Assembly: GCA_039602395.1 (NCBI GenBank)
Contig: JBCNJP010000028.1
Coordinates: forward strand, 248,001-312,000
Direction of reading: 5' to 3'
DNA length: 64,000 nucleotides
Origin: Deinandra increscens subsp. villosa
Taxonomy: Eukaryota > Streptophyta > Magnoliopsida > Asterales > Asteraceae
Part shown: piece by piece, positions 45,227 to 56,990 of the stretch
How positions within the stretch are numbered: the first letter of the stretch is position 1
How the letters are laid out: the number at the start of each line of letters is the position of its first letter
Notes under the pieces: model-generated
Seen by the model: the letters and a program-made list of their open reading frames with translations, nothing else
Told to the model about the DNA's origin: nothing
Database searches by the model: none
Program-made: the position numbers and the translations under genes

Positions 45227-45584
45227 TTATTCCATTCAAGTTACTGCTAAAGCATAATCCACATTGGTTTGCATACCATTTAAGGCAATCGTCATCGCCT
45301 TTGAACAGAGTCAGTCATCACCAACTCTGGGGTTCGCAACCACACCTAGTCCTAACTGTACAGTCTGAGCATTCCACTTTACCTCCTAGTAAGGTGTCCC
45401 TCCCCGCTCCTCTAGAGAGGCCCCACCCCCTAGTCTGGTTTTCTGCCTTGTTCCAAGAACATGGTAGTAGATTAGCTTAGCCTTGCCCTTGGACCATCAT
45501 CCCATTTCTATCACGCCTCCCTAGGATTAGATGGCTCCCAGTCAAGATTATCCCTTCTTGACCCTGCCTAGGCACAGTGAACCT

Positions 45585-45600
45585 CCCCCCCCCCCCCCCC
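45585..45600. repeat. C16 homopolymer
   Basis: Sixteen C in a row inside the LTR. Length is liable to sequencing error. Confidence 0.9.
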
Positions 45601-46322
45601 GGTTAAATGAGTTAAGACCGTATTCAGAACTCTTCTCATCCCCCAAGCCCCTCTCCGGTTTACCCAATAGATGATCCATGTACATAAGTTATTGGTTCCC
45701 TCCCACTGTGGCCCGTGACTTCTACCTGTAGGGGATAAACTTCAGCATCATCTCTTGTTGTACCTCAAAGGTTTAGGATGTACCAGCGGCGTATCCACCA
45801 CCCTAGTAATACAACTAGAGATGGGCTATCCTCAATCTGGTACAAGACGACTGCACTATTTTTACCACGACATTAACCAAAGTAATTTACATGCAGCCAC
45901 AAACTATTACATAAACCCGCTTACACTTCCTTACCCTGACCCCCACACCGCAGTGTGATAACCTAAACCGTTATTTTAGAAAATTTCCCCTTATATACTG
46001 ATTACCATTATCCTCTCGTAAATCATTTCAAAATAGATATTCACAATTCTACAAGATGTTCAGGTATTAAAACTAACACATATGCATATCAGCCCACGAC
46101 ATTAAAACATATAAAAAAATGGGCTCTTAGAACTCACCTTAGCTAACTTTGCAAACTGCTCGGTTAATCGCTTTCCAATAAACTGTGCACCCAGATATCC
46201 CTAATGTCTTCTCTAAGACTCCCTAAAGGGTACCACAATGATTACAGATTACCCCCTGACTCGAACCCGACCCTACGGGCTCAATTCCTTAATTTAAATA
46301 AATGTTCAAATTCAGATCCCCT

Positions 46323-46533
46323 TGAATACGGCCATATTACATAAACCCAATACGGCCATTTCGCGGGTCGATTATCAATCTGTCTTACATGTTTTCCCTA
46401 CACGCAATACGATCCCCAATACTCTTTCTGATTCGACTAACCCATGAATACAGCCGTATCCTATTAACCCAATACTGGTGTATTTATCCTTAACATGAAT
46501 ACGACCGTATACTATTTCCCTAAATACGGGCGT
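46323..46533. repeat. ATACGG motif cluster, second site in LTR
   Basis: GAATACGGCCATATT, CAATACGGCCATTTC, GAATACAGCCGTATCC, GAATACGACCGTATAC and AAATACGGGCGTATTC lie within 210 bp, downstream of the LTR promoter in LTR orientation. Confidence 0.7.
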
Positions 46534-47010
46534 ATTCATCCCAACAGAACCCAAAATCTTTTTCATTGGCCATTTCCAGTGGTCGTTTACCCGTTTCTTG
46601 CTAACCGAATCATTCCCATCTTATGAAAACATAAAACACTTTAATCAAACCATTGGAAACACCCAAATTCACCCTTGATCTTTGCATGCAAACCCTAACT
46701 TTCCAGTTATAGAAGTTATGCATGCATGTACAAAATAACCTTGAATCTGCTCTCCCTTAATGACTAGAATCCCTCTAGCAACCTCTAATCATCTACCACT
46801 GTTCTCAAACTGACCAAAATCACAGACCTCATGATCAAACCCTCTAAACATTCAAAATCATGAAATTAAGCATGGAATCACTTACCCTTGTGATCTTGAT
46901 GGTATTCTGGCTTCCAAATCACTTCAATAACCCTTCTTGAACTCAATAGCAGCTCTCACACCCGAGTTATCCAGAAACATGCAAAATGACCAAAAATGGT
47001 CAAATACACA

Positions 47011-47150
47011 TTTTATACTTCTTGGACCGATAAGGTCGTGTCGACTTGAACATATACAGTCGTATCGCGGCTCGCGGGTCTGCCGGTCCGAATCCGCTCC
47101 ACTCGATACGGGCGTATCCAATTTACTGGATATGGCCGTATTCCCTCATA
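47011..47150 (-). promoter_or_regulatory. LTR promoter: TATA box and ATACGG palindromes
   Basis: TATAAAA (complement of 47011-47017) is followed upstream in LTR orientation by ATACAGTCGTATCG, GATACGGGCGTATCC and GATATGGCCGTATTCC. The arrangement matches 5851-6016, including TTTGACC just after the TATA box. Confidence 0.6.
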
Positions 47151-47289
47151 AACGTAGAAAATCCCCCACTTTTAAATTTCTAGATCCATTCCGACGTTCC
47201 GTTAAACCTTCTACCTTCGTATCCATTCTAAAGCATCTTGAGCATCATTCTTATCTTGCTTATGAAAATCGGGGTGTTAAAAATAAACC

Positions 47290-48130
47290 GATTATTGATT
47301 GAACATAAACGAGTACTGAATATCATGAATCGAATCCACAAACTGAATATTGAAATACACGAATTGAATCTAAACCGAATGTTGAAATACACTAATTGAA
47401 TCCACAATTCAAATGTTGAAACACACGAATTGAAACCACAAACCGAGAGTTAAAATACACAAACTGAATCCACAAACCGAGAGTTGAAATACACAAAATG
47501 AATCTTCAAATCGCATATTGGAATACACAAACTGAATCCACAAATCGAATATGAATTGAATCCACAAAACGAATGTTGAAATACACAAATTGAATATAAA
47601 ATCGAGAGTTGAAATACACAAATTGAATCTACAAATCGCATATTGAAATACACGAATCGAATCCACAAACAGGATACGAATTGAATCCACAAACCGGATA
47701 CGAATTGAATCCACAAACTAGATGTTGAAATAGAAACTAAATATATTGAAATACACGAATCGAATCCACAAACCAAATACGACTTGAATCCACAATACAA
47801 GTATTGAACCTCACAAGTTGATTCCAAATCGAACGTTGAATAACATGAAGCGAATATTGATCAACACGTCTTGAATACATATATCGAGTATTAAAAATCG
47901 CAATTAGAATCCAAATCAAGTTTTGAATGACGTGATTCGAAATCATAAATTAAAGGTTGAAACTCGCAATTTGATTCAATAATCGAGTATTGATTGACAT
48001 GATTCGAATCCATATATCAAAAATAATAATTTGAATCCACATTCGAGCATTTAATAACATGATTTTCCCTCGAAGTTTATTATTCGAGTCAAAAGTTCAT
48101 GAAAATAAAATATTGAAAATAGATTTAGCG
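47290..48130. repeat. 34/24-bp tandem array
   Basis: Roughly twenty units of the type GAATCCACAAACCGAATG plus TTGAAATACAC. Most units are 34 bp; several are 24-bp versions lacking the last 10 bp. Units decay after about 47830. Minus-strand open frames over 47409-47827 are repeat translation. Confidence 0.85.
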
Positions 48131-48139
48131 TAAATTCGA

Positions 48140-49652
48140 ATATCGAAAATGAAGGTGATAACGGATTTAGCCAAATAACAGTTGCAAAAAGAATTCATGA
48201 ATATCACAAGAGTGCTTGATTAGCCAAGAGAAACTTGAGGCCATGCACAACCATTTGCTTCGGTTGCTTGATGCATCTGTAGAACCTAATATACATACTT
48301 TTACAAGTCAGCTACGCTAGTGAGTTCTACCTTTTAGTTCAAAATTATTTTAAGTAACATCATCGGTTTTCACAACAAATTTATCACGTATAAAATCTAA
48401 CACATAATTACTATAAAAGTATAACCCCACGATCTTAACCGTAACCCTAGACACATAACGTTTAGGTCACTATATTTAATCAACGCTTTTGTCTTTATGA
48501 GAAGTTCGCTCGCCATTGCACTCTTCGTCCCATCACGTCAGATATAGGATGTTCGTTACAACGACTGATTGTAGCTTCGTCTGTACACAGTTTCCTAAGC
48601 CACTACCATGGGGGTGGAGAGACCCCTCATTCTTAAGTCTTCTTTATTTTAGCAAAAGTCCACTCGCCACTTTACTCTTCATCCCATCACATGATGGTTG
48701 TTACAATGACTGATTGCAGCTCTGCCTGTACACGCTTCCCTAAGGCACCACTATAGGGAAGGACTGGCGCTCTATTCTTTACCAGTAACTTTATACTTAA
48801 ACCTATTAGGTCATTTACTTATCTTAATCACTTAATCCCCAACCATGTACACTACCCACCCCTAGTCAAATGCTCAAATGCTTTAGGTTTGTTAGTAGGC
48901 AATGATAAGGCATTCATATACTACAACTGATGAGCATCCCCCAATTTACCATTAGAGTATATGTATATATATAGGATGTACCAGCGGCGTATCCACCACA
49001 CTTTTGATACACCCGGAAACTTATATTATTATGTATATATATAGGATGTACTAGCGGCGTATCCACCACATAATAATACAGTAAATGGATGACCTGTTCT
49101 CATATATATAAATACATATTCAGTATATGTATACTAACAATTTTCTTATCACTTGGTCATTTAATTTCAAAGCAGTAATACACATATCACATTATAATCA
49201 ATCTAGTTGCACAACTACACGTATACGCAATTGAAAGCAATTTCATAACATAACACGTATATATCAATTCAAAATTATCAATTAAATATATTTGCATAAG
49301 ACCGTATGCATATCAGCCCGAAAACATTTAAAAGTGGGCTCGTAGAACTCACTATATTTAAAATAGGGCTTGTAGAACTCACCTCATTTCTTTACTCGTT
49401 TATTTGGACAAAATCTTCGTTGTGATATATAATTCAAACCTAATCGTGTATCGAATTGCATTAATGCAAAGCTTTTTATTCTAGCATAGTATAGAACTAA
49501 GATGTTGTATCATTTTAGTTCCCTGTAAATATTATAACTTTTAGTATGAGTAAAGTTAAGACTTCCGCTGTAGGCTTTGATTTATACCATGTGCATTCTG
49601 TTATTTGACGCAGAATACTCCCTAGAGCTTACCTAGGATGTGGGTGTTTCAA
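48140..49652 (-). repeat. Second gypsy LTR of the same family, partial
   Basis: Shares GGATGTACYAGCGGCGTATC (twice, 48974-49063) and the ATGCATATCAGCCC/GTGGGCTCGTAGAACTCAC context (49310-49350) with the LTR at 44314-47283. The GGGCTYGTAGAACTCAC block is itself duplicated (49336, 49365). It runs into the second N gap. Confidence 0.5.
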
Positions 49653-50152
49653 NNNNNNNNNNNNNNNNNNNNNNNNNNNNNNNNNNNNNNNNNNNNNNNN
49701 NNNNNNNNNNNNNNNNNNNNNNNNNNNNNNNNNNNNNNNNNNNNNNNNNNNNNNNNNNNNNNNNNNNNNNNNNNNNNNNNNNNNNNNNNNNNNNNNNNNN
49801 NNNNNNNNNNNNNNNNNNNNNNNNNNNNNNNNNNNNNNNNNNNNNNNNNNNNNNNNNNNNNNNNNNNNNNNNNNNNNNNNNNNNNNNNNNNNNNNNNNNN
49901 NNNNNNNNNNNNNNNNNNNNNNNNNNNNNNNNNNNNNNNNNNNNNNNNNNNNNNNNNNNNNNNNNNNNNNNNNNNNNNNNNNNNNNNNNNNNNNNNNNNN
50001 NNNNNNNNNNNNNNNNNNNNNNNNNNNNNNNNNNNNNNNNNNNNNNNNNNNNNNNNNNNNNNNNNNNNNNNNNNNNNNNNNNNNNNNNNNNNNNNNNNNN
50101 NNNNNNNNNNNNNNNNNNNNNNNNNNNNNNNNNNNNNNNNNNNNNNNNNNNN
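49653..50152. other. Assembly gap, 500 N
   Basis: Exactly 500 N, a placeholder between a minus-strand LTR and a plus-strand gypsy gag. Confidence 0.95.
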
Positions 50153-50232
50153 GATTATTGGGTTCGCTACGACAGGATATTTCGGATGTAGTATAGTTAT
50201 ACCCCTATTATACTTTTGATGATTGTTGCAGG

Positions 50233-50772
50233 TTGACTCGGAAAGTTAAAAAACAAGCAGCCGTACGGAACCGGTACTCGACCCCACGAACGTATCAGGG
50301 TCGAGCCTCCACAGCAGCTCAGGGCACGAGCTCCGCAACCCAGCAAAAGGCTGTTGTTCCAGCAGCGAAACCACCTGCATCAAACCCAGTTACGGGAGCG
50401 ATACGGTGTTTTAAATGTCACGGGTTGGGTCACCTTCAACGAGATTGTCCTAACACACCGGTTGTAGCCCTCATAGACGATCCAATCCCAACCTATGATA
50501 CAAGAGATGAGTCGGAAATCGAGTTGCAAGCTTCTGAAGTTATTTATCCAGATAGGGGCGAAGCATTAATATCACAGCACGTGTTGAGCGCTTCGGTGGC
50601 ATCGGATGCGGACGACACTTCATGGTTACGTAACAACATTTTCCGTACGAAGTGCACTATCAAAGGAAAGGTATGTGATGTGGTGGTTGACAGTGGGAGT
50701 TGCGATAATATGATTGCCACTACCGCCGTTGAAAAATTAGGATTGACACTTCAACACCACCCAGACCCATAG
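50233..50772 (+). pseudogene. Gypsy gag C-terminus and protease
   Basis: Open for 179 codons: a basic region, zinc knuckle CFKCHGLGHLQRDC (about residues 58-71), an acidic linker, and the protease with DVVVDSGSCDNMIATTAV (DSG active site, about residue 152). It ends at TAG 50770, after which protease sequence continues in other frames to about 50950 (YWVD and GR-like remnants). A frameshift at the end of this frame makes it nonfunctional. Confidence 0.8.
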
Positions 50773-50829
50773 CAATTAACGTGGCTTAAAAAAGGGCAAT
50801 TTAATCAAAGTCACCCACTGGTGTTTAGT

Positions 50830-52620
50830 TTCTTTTTCAATCGGCAACAAGTATACGGATGAATTGTGGTGCGAGTTCATACCAATGGACGCTTGCCATA
50901 TTCTATTGGGTCGACCTTAGTTATATGATCGGCGGGTTAAACACGACGGGTATCGTAATACTTACAGTTTCCGGAAAGACGGTCTGAGCATCACATTAGC
51001 ACCATTTAACCCACGAGAATCACAGACAGAGGCCTTAATTTTATCCAAGTCCGAGTTTTTGAGTTGTGCGATGCACCCGGCTCCTCCATGGCTTTTTGGT
51101 CTCCTGATCGTCGAAGAAAACCCCACAGCCCCGACCCCACCGCCGGCTGTGATGGGCTTGTTGGCTGAGTTTGCGGACATTTTTCCAGCCGATATTCCTT
51201 TAGGGTTACCTCTTGAGCATGAAATACAACATTGCATCAATTTTCCACCGGGCGCAACCATTCCTAACAAACCCGCATACCGTATGAACCCGAAGGAATT
51301 TTCTGAATTACAACGTCAAGTCTCGGAATTACTAGAGAAAGGTCTTATCCACGAAAGCAAAAGCCCTTGTGCCGTTCCAGCTTTACTTGTTCCGAAACCG
51401 GGGGGCGCTTATAGAATGTATTGATAGTCGAGCCGTCAACAAAATTACAGTTAAGTATCGTTTCCCTATTCCATGCTTTGAAGATTTACTTGATCAATTA
51501 CATGGTTCGTCTGTTTTTTCTAAGATGGATCTTCGTAGCGGATATCATCAAATACGTATGCGACACGGGGACGAGTGGAAGACCGCGTTTAAAACGCGAG
51601 ATGGGTTATACGAGTGGATGGTAATGCCGTTCGGACTTTCCAATGCTCCCAGCACATTTATGCGACTTATGAACCATATATTCCGCAACCTTATTGGCAG
51701 TTGTGTGGTCATTTACTTCGATGACATTTTGGTGTTTAGTCGCAACCTATCGGATCACTTTCAGCACGTTAGAGACGTTTTTACCATCCTCCGGGAACAA
51801 CGACTTTTTGCTAACAAGAACAAATGTCACTTTCTCACGCCAGATGTCCTTTTTTGGATCACCGTGTCTCCGGTGAAGGCATTCGCATGGATGAAAACAA
51901 AATTGCAGCTATCACTACTTGGCCTACCCAAAGACATTACATGACATCCGTAGTTGTCATGGACTGGCATCTTTTTATAGGCATTTTATTCGTAATTTTA
52001 GCTCCATTGTTGCACCGCTTACGGAGCTGCTCAAAAGCTCAAAATTTGCATGGACGGCCGACGCACAACATGCTTTTGACACATTAAAATCCCTTGTTAC
52101 ATCTGCCCCTGTTCTGTCTTTACCAAACTTTGAGGATGTCTTTCAAGTCGAGTGCGATGCCTCGGGTGTGGGAGTTGGAGGCGTTTTAAGCCAAGGTAAT
52201 CAACCTATTGCCTTTTTCAGTGAGAAACTCAATGAAGTTCATCACCGGTATAGTACGTATGATATAGAGTTTTATGCCATTGTACGATGTTTGGAGTATT
52301 TGTGACATTATTTGCTACCGAATGAATTGGTCCTGTTTTCAGATCACCAAGCACTAAAGTTTATAAAGGGACAAGCTAAATTAAACCCGTGGCATGCAAA
52401 GTGGGTTGAAACCTTACAGGAGTATTCTTTTACGATTCGTCACAAAGCGGGTTCGGCTAATACAGTGGCGGATGCCCTTAGCCGCCATCCGAGTTTTCTC
52501 ACCACTTTGGAGGTTCAGGTTAGAGGTTTTGATTCATGGCAGCATTTGTATGTTGATGATCCGGATTTGGTGTTGCATGGGCCCAAACAGGCCGATCCGA
52601 TCCCTCCGTCTATACTCGGC
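50830..52620 (+). pseudogene. Gypsy reverse transcriptase-RNase H pseudogene
   Basis: 51059-51424 gives the pre-RT and RT start (EFADIFPADIPLGLP, LLEKGLIHESKSPCAVPALL). The frame shifts near 51415 into DSRAVNKITVKYRFPIPCFE, SKMDLRSGYHQIRM, and the catalytic YFDD at 51714-51725. Further shifts near 51857 and 51930 are followed by RH with QVECDASGVGVGGVLSQGN (about 52145-52200), a TGA at 52303 and the RNase H end with DHQALKFIKGQ and NTVADALSRHPS. At least three frameshifts and one stop are present, but catalytic motifs remain readable. Confidence 0.85.
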
Positions 52621-52639
52621 GCCATGGGCTTCTATATAA

Positions 52640-53840
52640 AGGCACTCGTATTTGTGTTCCTCGTTCGTCATTCCGCAATGCCCTAATTTTGGAATGTCAC
52701 TTGGGGGGCTTGGCTAGCCACTTTGGACGTGACAAAACTATTGCACTGGTGCGTGAACGTTTTTTTGGCCTCGTATGGATGTTGATGTTACTCAGTTGCT
52801 TAAGAGGCGCCATACTTGTCGCATAGCAAAAACCACACACACCAATCAGGGACTTTACACTCCGTTACCGGTTCCTCAAGGTCCTTGGGAGGACGCCAGC
52901 TTGGATTTGTTTTGGGTTTACCGCGAACGCAACGACAAAAAGATTCTATTATCGTGGTTGTTGATCGTTTCTCCAAAATGGCCCATTTTGTTCCTTGTTC
53001 GAAGACGTTTGATGCCTCTCAGGTTGCTCGGTTGTATTTTGCAGATATTATACGTCTTCATGGAGTTACATCTGACCGGGATGTTAAATTCGTCGGCCAT
53101 TTTTGGCGTACTCTTTGGAAGCGTTTGGGATCCAAATTACAATTTTCTAGTTCTCATCACCCCCAAATGGATGGTCAAACAGAAGTCACGAACCGTAGTT
53201 TGGGAAATTTACTTCGTAGCTTGGTTAGTGAAAAGCCGAAGCAATGGGATTTGGTTTTGGCACAGGTAGAGTTTGCTTACAATCGCTCATCCCATAAGTC
53301 CACAGTAAAAGTCCCTTCTTTATCGATTATGGTCGTAATCCTTTCACTCCTTTGGATTTAGCTCCTCCCGTAGATATGTCCACTATCAGTACCGATGGTG
53401 ATATTCGGGCCAATCAGATTCAGGAGTTACATCAACAGGTGCGTGCTCACATTGCTAAGCATAATTAACAATATTAGGAGCGAGTGAACAAACAGCGTCA
53501 GCAAGTTATTTTTTAGGAAGGTGGTTTGGTTTGGGTTCATCTTCGTCGTGATCGTTTTCCTCGGGGGCGTTTTGGGAAGTTGCATCCGCGTGCTGATGGT
53601 ACATTTCGTGTGTTGAAGCGCATTAGTGATAATGCTTATAAGATCGATTTGCCGGGTCACTACAACGTGTTTGCTACTTTCAACGTTACCGATTTATCCC
53701 CTTATGAAGGTGACTTCCTAGTGATGATGACTCGGGGACGAGTCTTTTTCAGTCCGGGTAGGATGATAGTCGGGGGACGAGTTCGGGTTTCGGTTTGCCA
53801 ACACCGATTCATAATCAAAGTGGCTGATTGGGTTTAAAGA
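52640..53840 (+). pseudogene. Gypsy integrase pseudogene
   Basis: Alternating frames give the HHCC region (HFGRDKT near 52720, CHTC-like CRIAKTTHTNQGLYTPLPVP near 52815), then LPRTQRQKDSIIVVVDRFSK, TSDRDVKF (second Asp, near 53070), QTEVTNRSLGNLLR (Glu, near 53180) and AQVEFAYNRSSHKST. A few codons before TSDRD appear deleted. The C-terminal part 53526-53720 reads GRFGKLHPRADGTFRVLKR and ATFNVTDLSPYEGD. Stops and frameshifts are numerous. Confidence 0.85.
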
Positions 53841-53924
53841 GTTTACAAGGTTTTGGGTCAACAAAACCTCCTGTTGCGGACCGAACCTTAAAGGCCTTTG
53901 GGTTTTATATTTTTATCTTTTTAT

Positions 53925-54016
53925 GTTTTTCCTTAACTATTTAAACTATTGTTGGTGTTTTGAAAGACTTGTTTTTCCTTAACTATTTAAACTATTGTTG
54001 GTGTTTTGAAAGACTT
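53925..54016. repeat. 46-bp tandem duplication
   Basis: Two identical adjacent copies (53925-53970 and 53971-54016) beginning GTTTTTCCTTAACTATTTAA, just after the gypsy pol end. Confidence 0.9.
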
Positions 54017-55761
54017 GGTTTCTCCATTGTCTTCTAGGGCTGCACAAGTTCTAGAGTATTTCTTGACACAGATCAAGAGTGAGTTGACATAGATCAACGA
54101 ATCATAACCATCACGCTATCAAAATTCTACTTTATTGTTTCTTTAATCATTATTATGAACATCCATTGGTTATTAATTTAACCCTTCATTACCAATACTA
54201 ACTGCAGATTGCTGTGGATTTTCGTTTTTTGGTGCAATTACATTCAATAAAGGTTAAGAGATTCTATATTTTCATCACCATTCTTCCTAGCCCTAAAATC
54301 ATCACATATTCTTAAACCATGAGTCAAAATTCAAACACATAGAGTTTAAGATTCCAAACATAATTGACTTAATTATTTCATGTTTTCTTAAAATTTTCAT
54401 CAAACAAAGTAAAACAACTCGCAACTTACCTATTAAATGGAACCATGTACACCTGCTTCTTCCTGCAAGGCGAAACTGAGAAATGCAAAAGTCTCTATTG
54501 GGTTCATCCTACAAGCCTCAAATCGAGTATATAAATTTGGCATGCTTATAAAAAGAGAACATAAGACACAAACCTACCCCTTACCTCGCTTATCACCATT
54601 CTGATAATGCTTTAGACCTAGCTTATCACCACTCACATAAGGCTTCTGGATTAATTTGTTCCACCTAAAGATATATAAAAATACAAAACAAAAAAACACT
54701 AAAATCAGACCATTAATGGACCTCAACGAAGAACAAAATTGATACAGATTAAACATAACGAACGGTAAATCGAAAATACACAGGATAAAACATTATAAAG
54801 ATAATACAAACCTTAGAGAAAGGAAGAATTGCGCCTGAAGGTCAAACCCGAATCCCTAAATTGTTATGGTCCGTTGATGGTCTAAAGTCGAAAAGCGTGA
54901 GCGGCAGCTAGAGTAAACAAGAACCGATGAGGTCTTTTGCAACTAATTTCTCCGTCAGATCTACTCTCTAGGGCTTTTCTATCTATCGATTTGGCTCAAA
55001 TTTATTTGTGTAGATTGATGCGAGCTGTCTCTCTCCTTCCATGGTACCTGCGGAAGTATAAAACCCTAAAATATCTAAAAAACGATACAAAGCACTCGAA
55101 GATGGATGAAATCGACCGAGATTTGCTCGTGAAATTCGATGACATATCAGAAGCGATAGAGAAAACAAAGTAATTTGTACCTACTTTCAAAGCCTCTTTA
55201 GATTTTAAGCAAGAGAAAGTGAAAGCAAAAGTTTAGTTCAAATTTGAGGAGGTGTCTGCAACAGAAAATCATACTTTCATACCTTAACATTAGTTGAATC
55301 TTCGCACATCCATATGAATCCACCTTCAGCCGCCAGTTAGATATCATGGTGATGCAACCCTAATTGCAAAATTTTACCCAAGAACGTTGACAAAAGAAGT
55401 ACGAAGATAAAATATATAAGAACAACGGTGACGGAAACTCACTTGCGAAGAAGTAGATCGCAAAACAGAAGATCGCACTTTTCTACGGTGGGCAAAAGCA
55501 CCGACGTCGTCGAGAGAGAGCAGGGAGAAGAAAAACATCTGAGTCCTGAGATTGGTGAGAGAGAGAAAAACAAATATCAACCGAGCTGAAAACTAACAGA
55601 TCTGATGAAGATGGCATTTGACGGCGATAGGAAGAAGATAGTAGCTAGGGTTTCGGTCAATTTCTCTAGACTTCTTCATATGTATCTCAAATGAGAAAAC
55701 AACCTTTTATATCTAGGGTTTTATGTGAGGTTTTGAAGTGTTTGTGCATTGAAGTATTGTA
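54017..55761. other. Unassigned low-copy-like stretch
   Basis: About 1.7 kb with gene-like features (TCTAGGGCTTTTCTATCTAT near 54965, CTAGGGTTTCGG near 55645, possible splice sites) but no frame with recognisable protein sequence. It could be an untranslated exon region or a captured gene edge. Nothing further can be supported. Confidence 0.3.
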
Positions 55762-55870
55762 CAAGGATGGTGCCCGCGCGTTGCGGCGACGGCGACAGTT
55801 TATAGCGCGTTATGTGTCAATTAGTAGCGCATTCGGAAACAATTTACAACACGATATTCGTTTTATGTCA
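55762..55870 (-). mobile_element. Decayed Helitron 3' end
   Basis: In reverse, CCGCAACGCGCGGGCACCAT is the same 3' hairpin region as Helitrons 1 and 2, followed by CTTG (55765-55762) where CTAG is expected. Subterminal GCGACAGTTTATAGCGCGTT (55790-55811) matches Helitron 1. The body should extend rightward; no 5' end was found before the window edge. Confidence 0.6.
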
Positions 55871-56746
55871 TGAGCCTTACATATCTCAATTAAATGTGAT
55901 GCCTGAAACCAAGGCGAGATAATGAAGCTAACAAATTTACTTGTAATGGAGAATAATTGATATTTGATGCTCTTTTTAAATTTTTTGTGTATTCAACTAT
56001 TCATCCAAAAATCATGTCCTTTCTTTTAGAAAAATGTAGTGACATGCTGAATAAAGACATCCATGCCTTTTACAGATTTCCTTCCTTTCATTCTGCAACT
56101 TTGAGTTGTAAAGCCTGCTTTAAAAATGGCACCGCAAATGCATCATTGACTAGTACCATATGTATTAAAAATAGTACAATGGGTTGATGTTTGTATATAT
56201 AAGGTAATGTTACTAATACAATAATAAAAAATATATTAAAGATTAAAAAAGATATATCTGAAAATGTCTTTGCACCTGGTCATCCCCTAACAAATTATTT
56301 GCTTCCCATCTAACGTATATTTGAAACTATTAATAAAATATTAAGCACCACTTTTACCAAATCTAATGGGTTTATGTTTAAGATATTGGACCTGCACACT
56401 GATCGGACCATATAACGAATATTATTCACTATGAACAAGTTGGTTAATGCAGATTCCTTGTACTTTTAGATGACCAGCGAGTGAATAATCCTCACCTGTA
56501 GTTTAAATTCGTAGACTAAATTTAATAACTTGAAATAAAAATATAAACAAACTATCACCAAAGCTTGAAATTCGTAGAATGCTGTAGATTTAGATACCAT
56601 GAGCACATACTGGTCCATAAATTTTAATAAAACAATATCACCAAAGTAAGCAGCCTCCTTTATCAGAACTGCATTCGTATTCAAAATAAATGAAACGAAT
56701 TTCATAAATACTGAAAACGTAAAATTAAGGTGTCGTAATCCAGGTT
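55871..56746. other. Noncoding flank within the decayed Helitron region
   Basis: AT-rich. A minus-strand frame near 56075-56165 (NDAFAVPFLKQALQLKVAE) looks exon-like but is not recognised. 56460-56705 is intron-like sequence next to the kinase fragment. Confidence 0.3.
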
Positions 56747-56971
56747 TTACCTTTCTAGTGGGTTCTGACCAGTCAACAACACCAATATCACCACTCCAAC
56801 CCTCCCCAAGACAACAGAGCCATCATTTTGGGGAGGGTAAAGAGCATCCAACGCAAATATAAACATCACTTTTATGGTGTGTATGCCGGAGAATGCAAAT
56901 TCAGGAGCACTATAACTAATTGACCCAACCAACTGTGTTGCCACCTGTATAAATTTTAATATCCTATTCAA
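56747..56971 (-). pseudogene. Receptor-like kinase fragment, SRF type
   Basis: A minus-strand frame of 74 codons reads ATQLVGSISYSAPEFAFSGI, then HTIK, an unrelated insert of about 25 residues, and GVVILVLLTGQNPLER. This is the activation-loop to subdomain IX stretch of a plant LRR receptor kinase; the SYSAPEFA form is typical of the STRUBBELIG-receptor family. The invariant DVYSFG-type block is lost and only one exon is present, so it is a captured or relic fragment. It lies between a Helitron 3' end and the solo LTR at 56991. Confidence 0.65.
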
Positions 56972-56990
56972 ATACCAACATCACTACTAA

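Larger units (their letters stand above)
44314..47283 (-). repeat. Gypsy LTR (about 3 kb), likely solo, reverse
   Basis: From TGTGACACCACC (44314) to CGGGGTGTTA (about 47283). In reverse it starts near TAACACCCCG, has ATACGG palindromes, a TATA box, and late on the leader/splice-like region; GGATGTACCAGCGGCGTATC (45776) recurs at 48976 and 49044. GAT-AAC-rich array sequence on both sides indicates insertion into the array as a solo LTR. A clean target duplication was not found, so the right edge is approximate. No genes are supported inside. Confidence 0.55.
50153..53870 (+). mobile_element. Ty3/gypsy element, gag-pol remnant
   Basis: Gag end, protease, RT, RNase H and integrase follow in canonical Ty3/gypsy order on the plus strand. 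The 5' part is in the gap. No convincing chromodomain or LTR edge could be placed after 53840. Lineage is probably chromovirus (Reina/Galadriel-like), by integrase style. Confidence 0.8.

Noticed and set aside
47409..47946. Three overlapping minus-strand open frames with repeated DSI/CVFQ blocks
   Set aside because: Translations of the 34/24-bp tandem array.
47300..48070. CRISPR-like regular repeats
   Set aside because: Units are contiguous without unique spacers, and the genome is eukaryotic.
48516..48713. Open frame in gypsy LTR
   Set aside because: Lies across LTR sequence shared with another copy where it is not kept.
54960..55173. Possible small gene with acidic C-terminus
   Set aside because: No recognisable protein, no clear splice structure; left as unassigned sequence.
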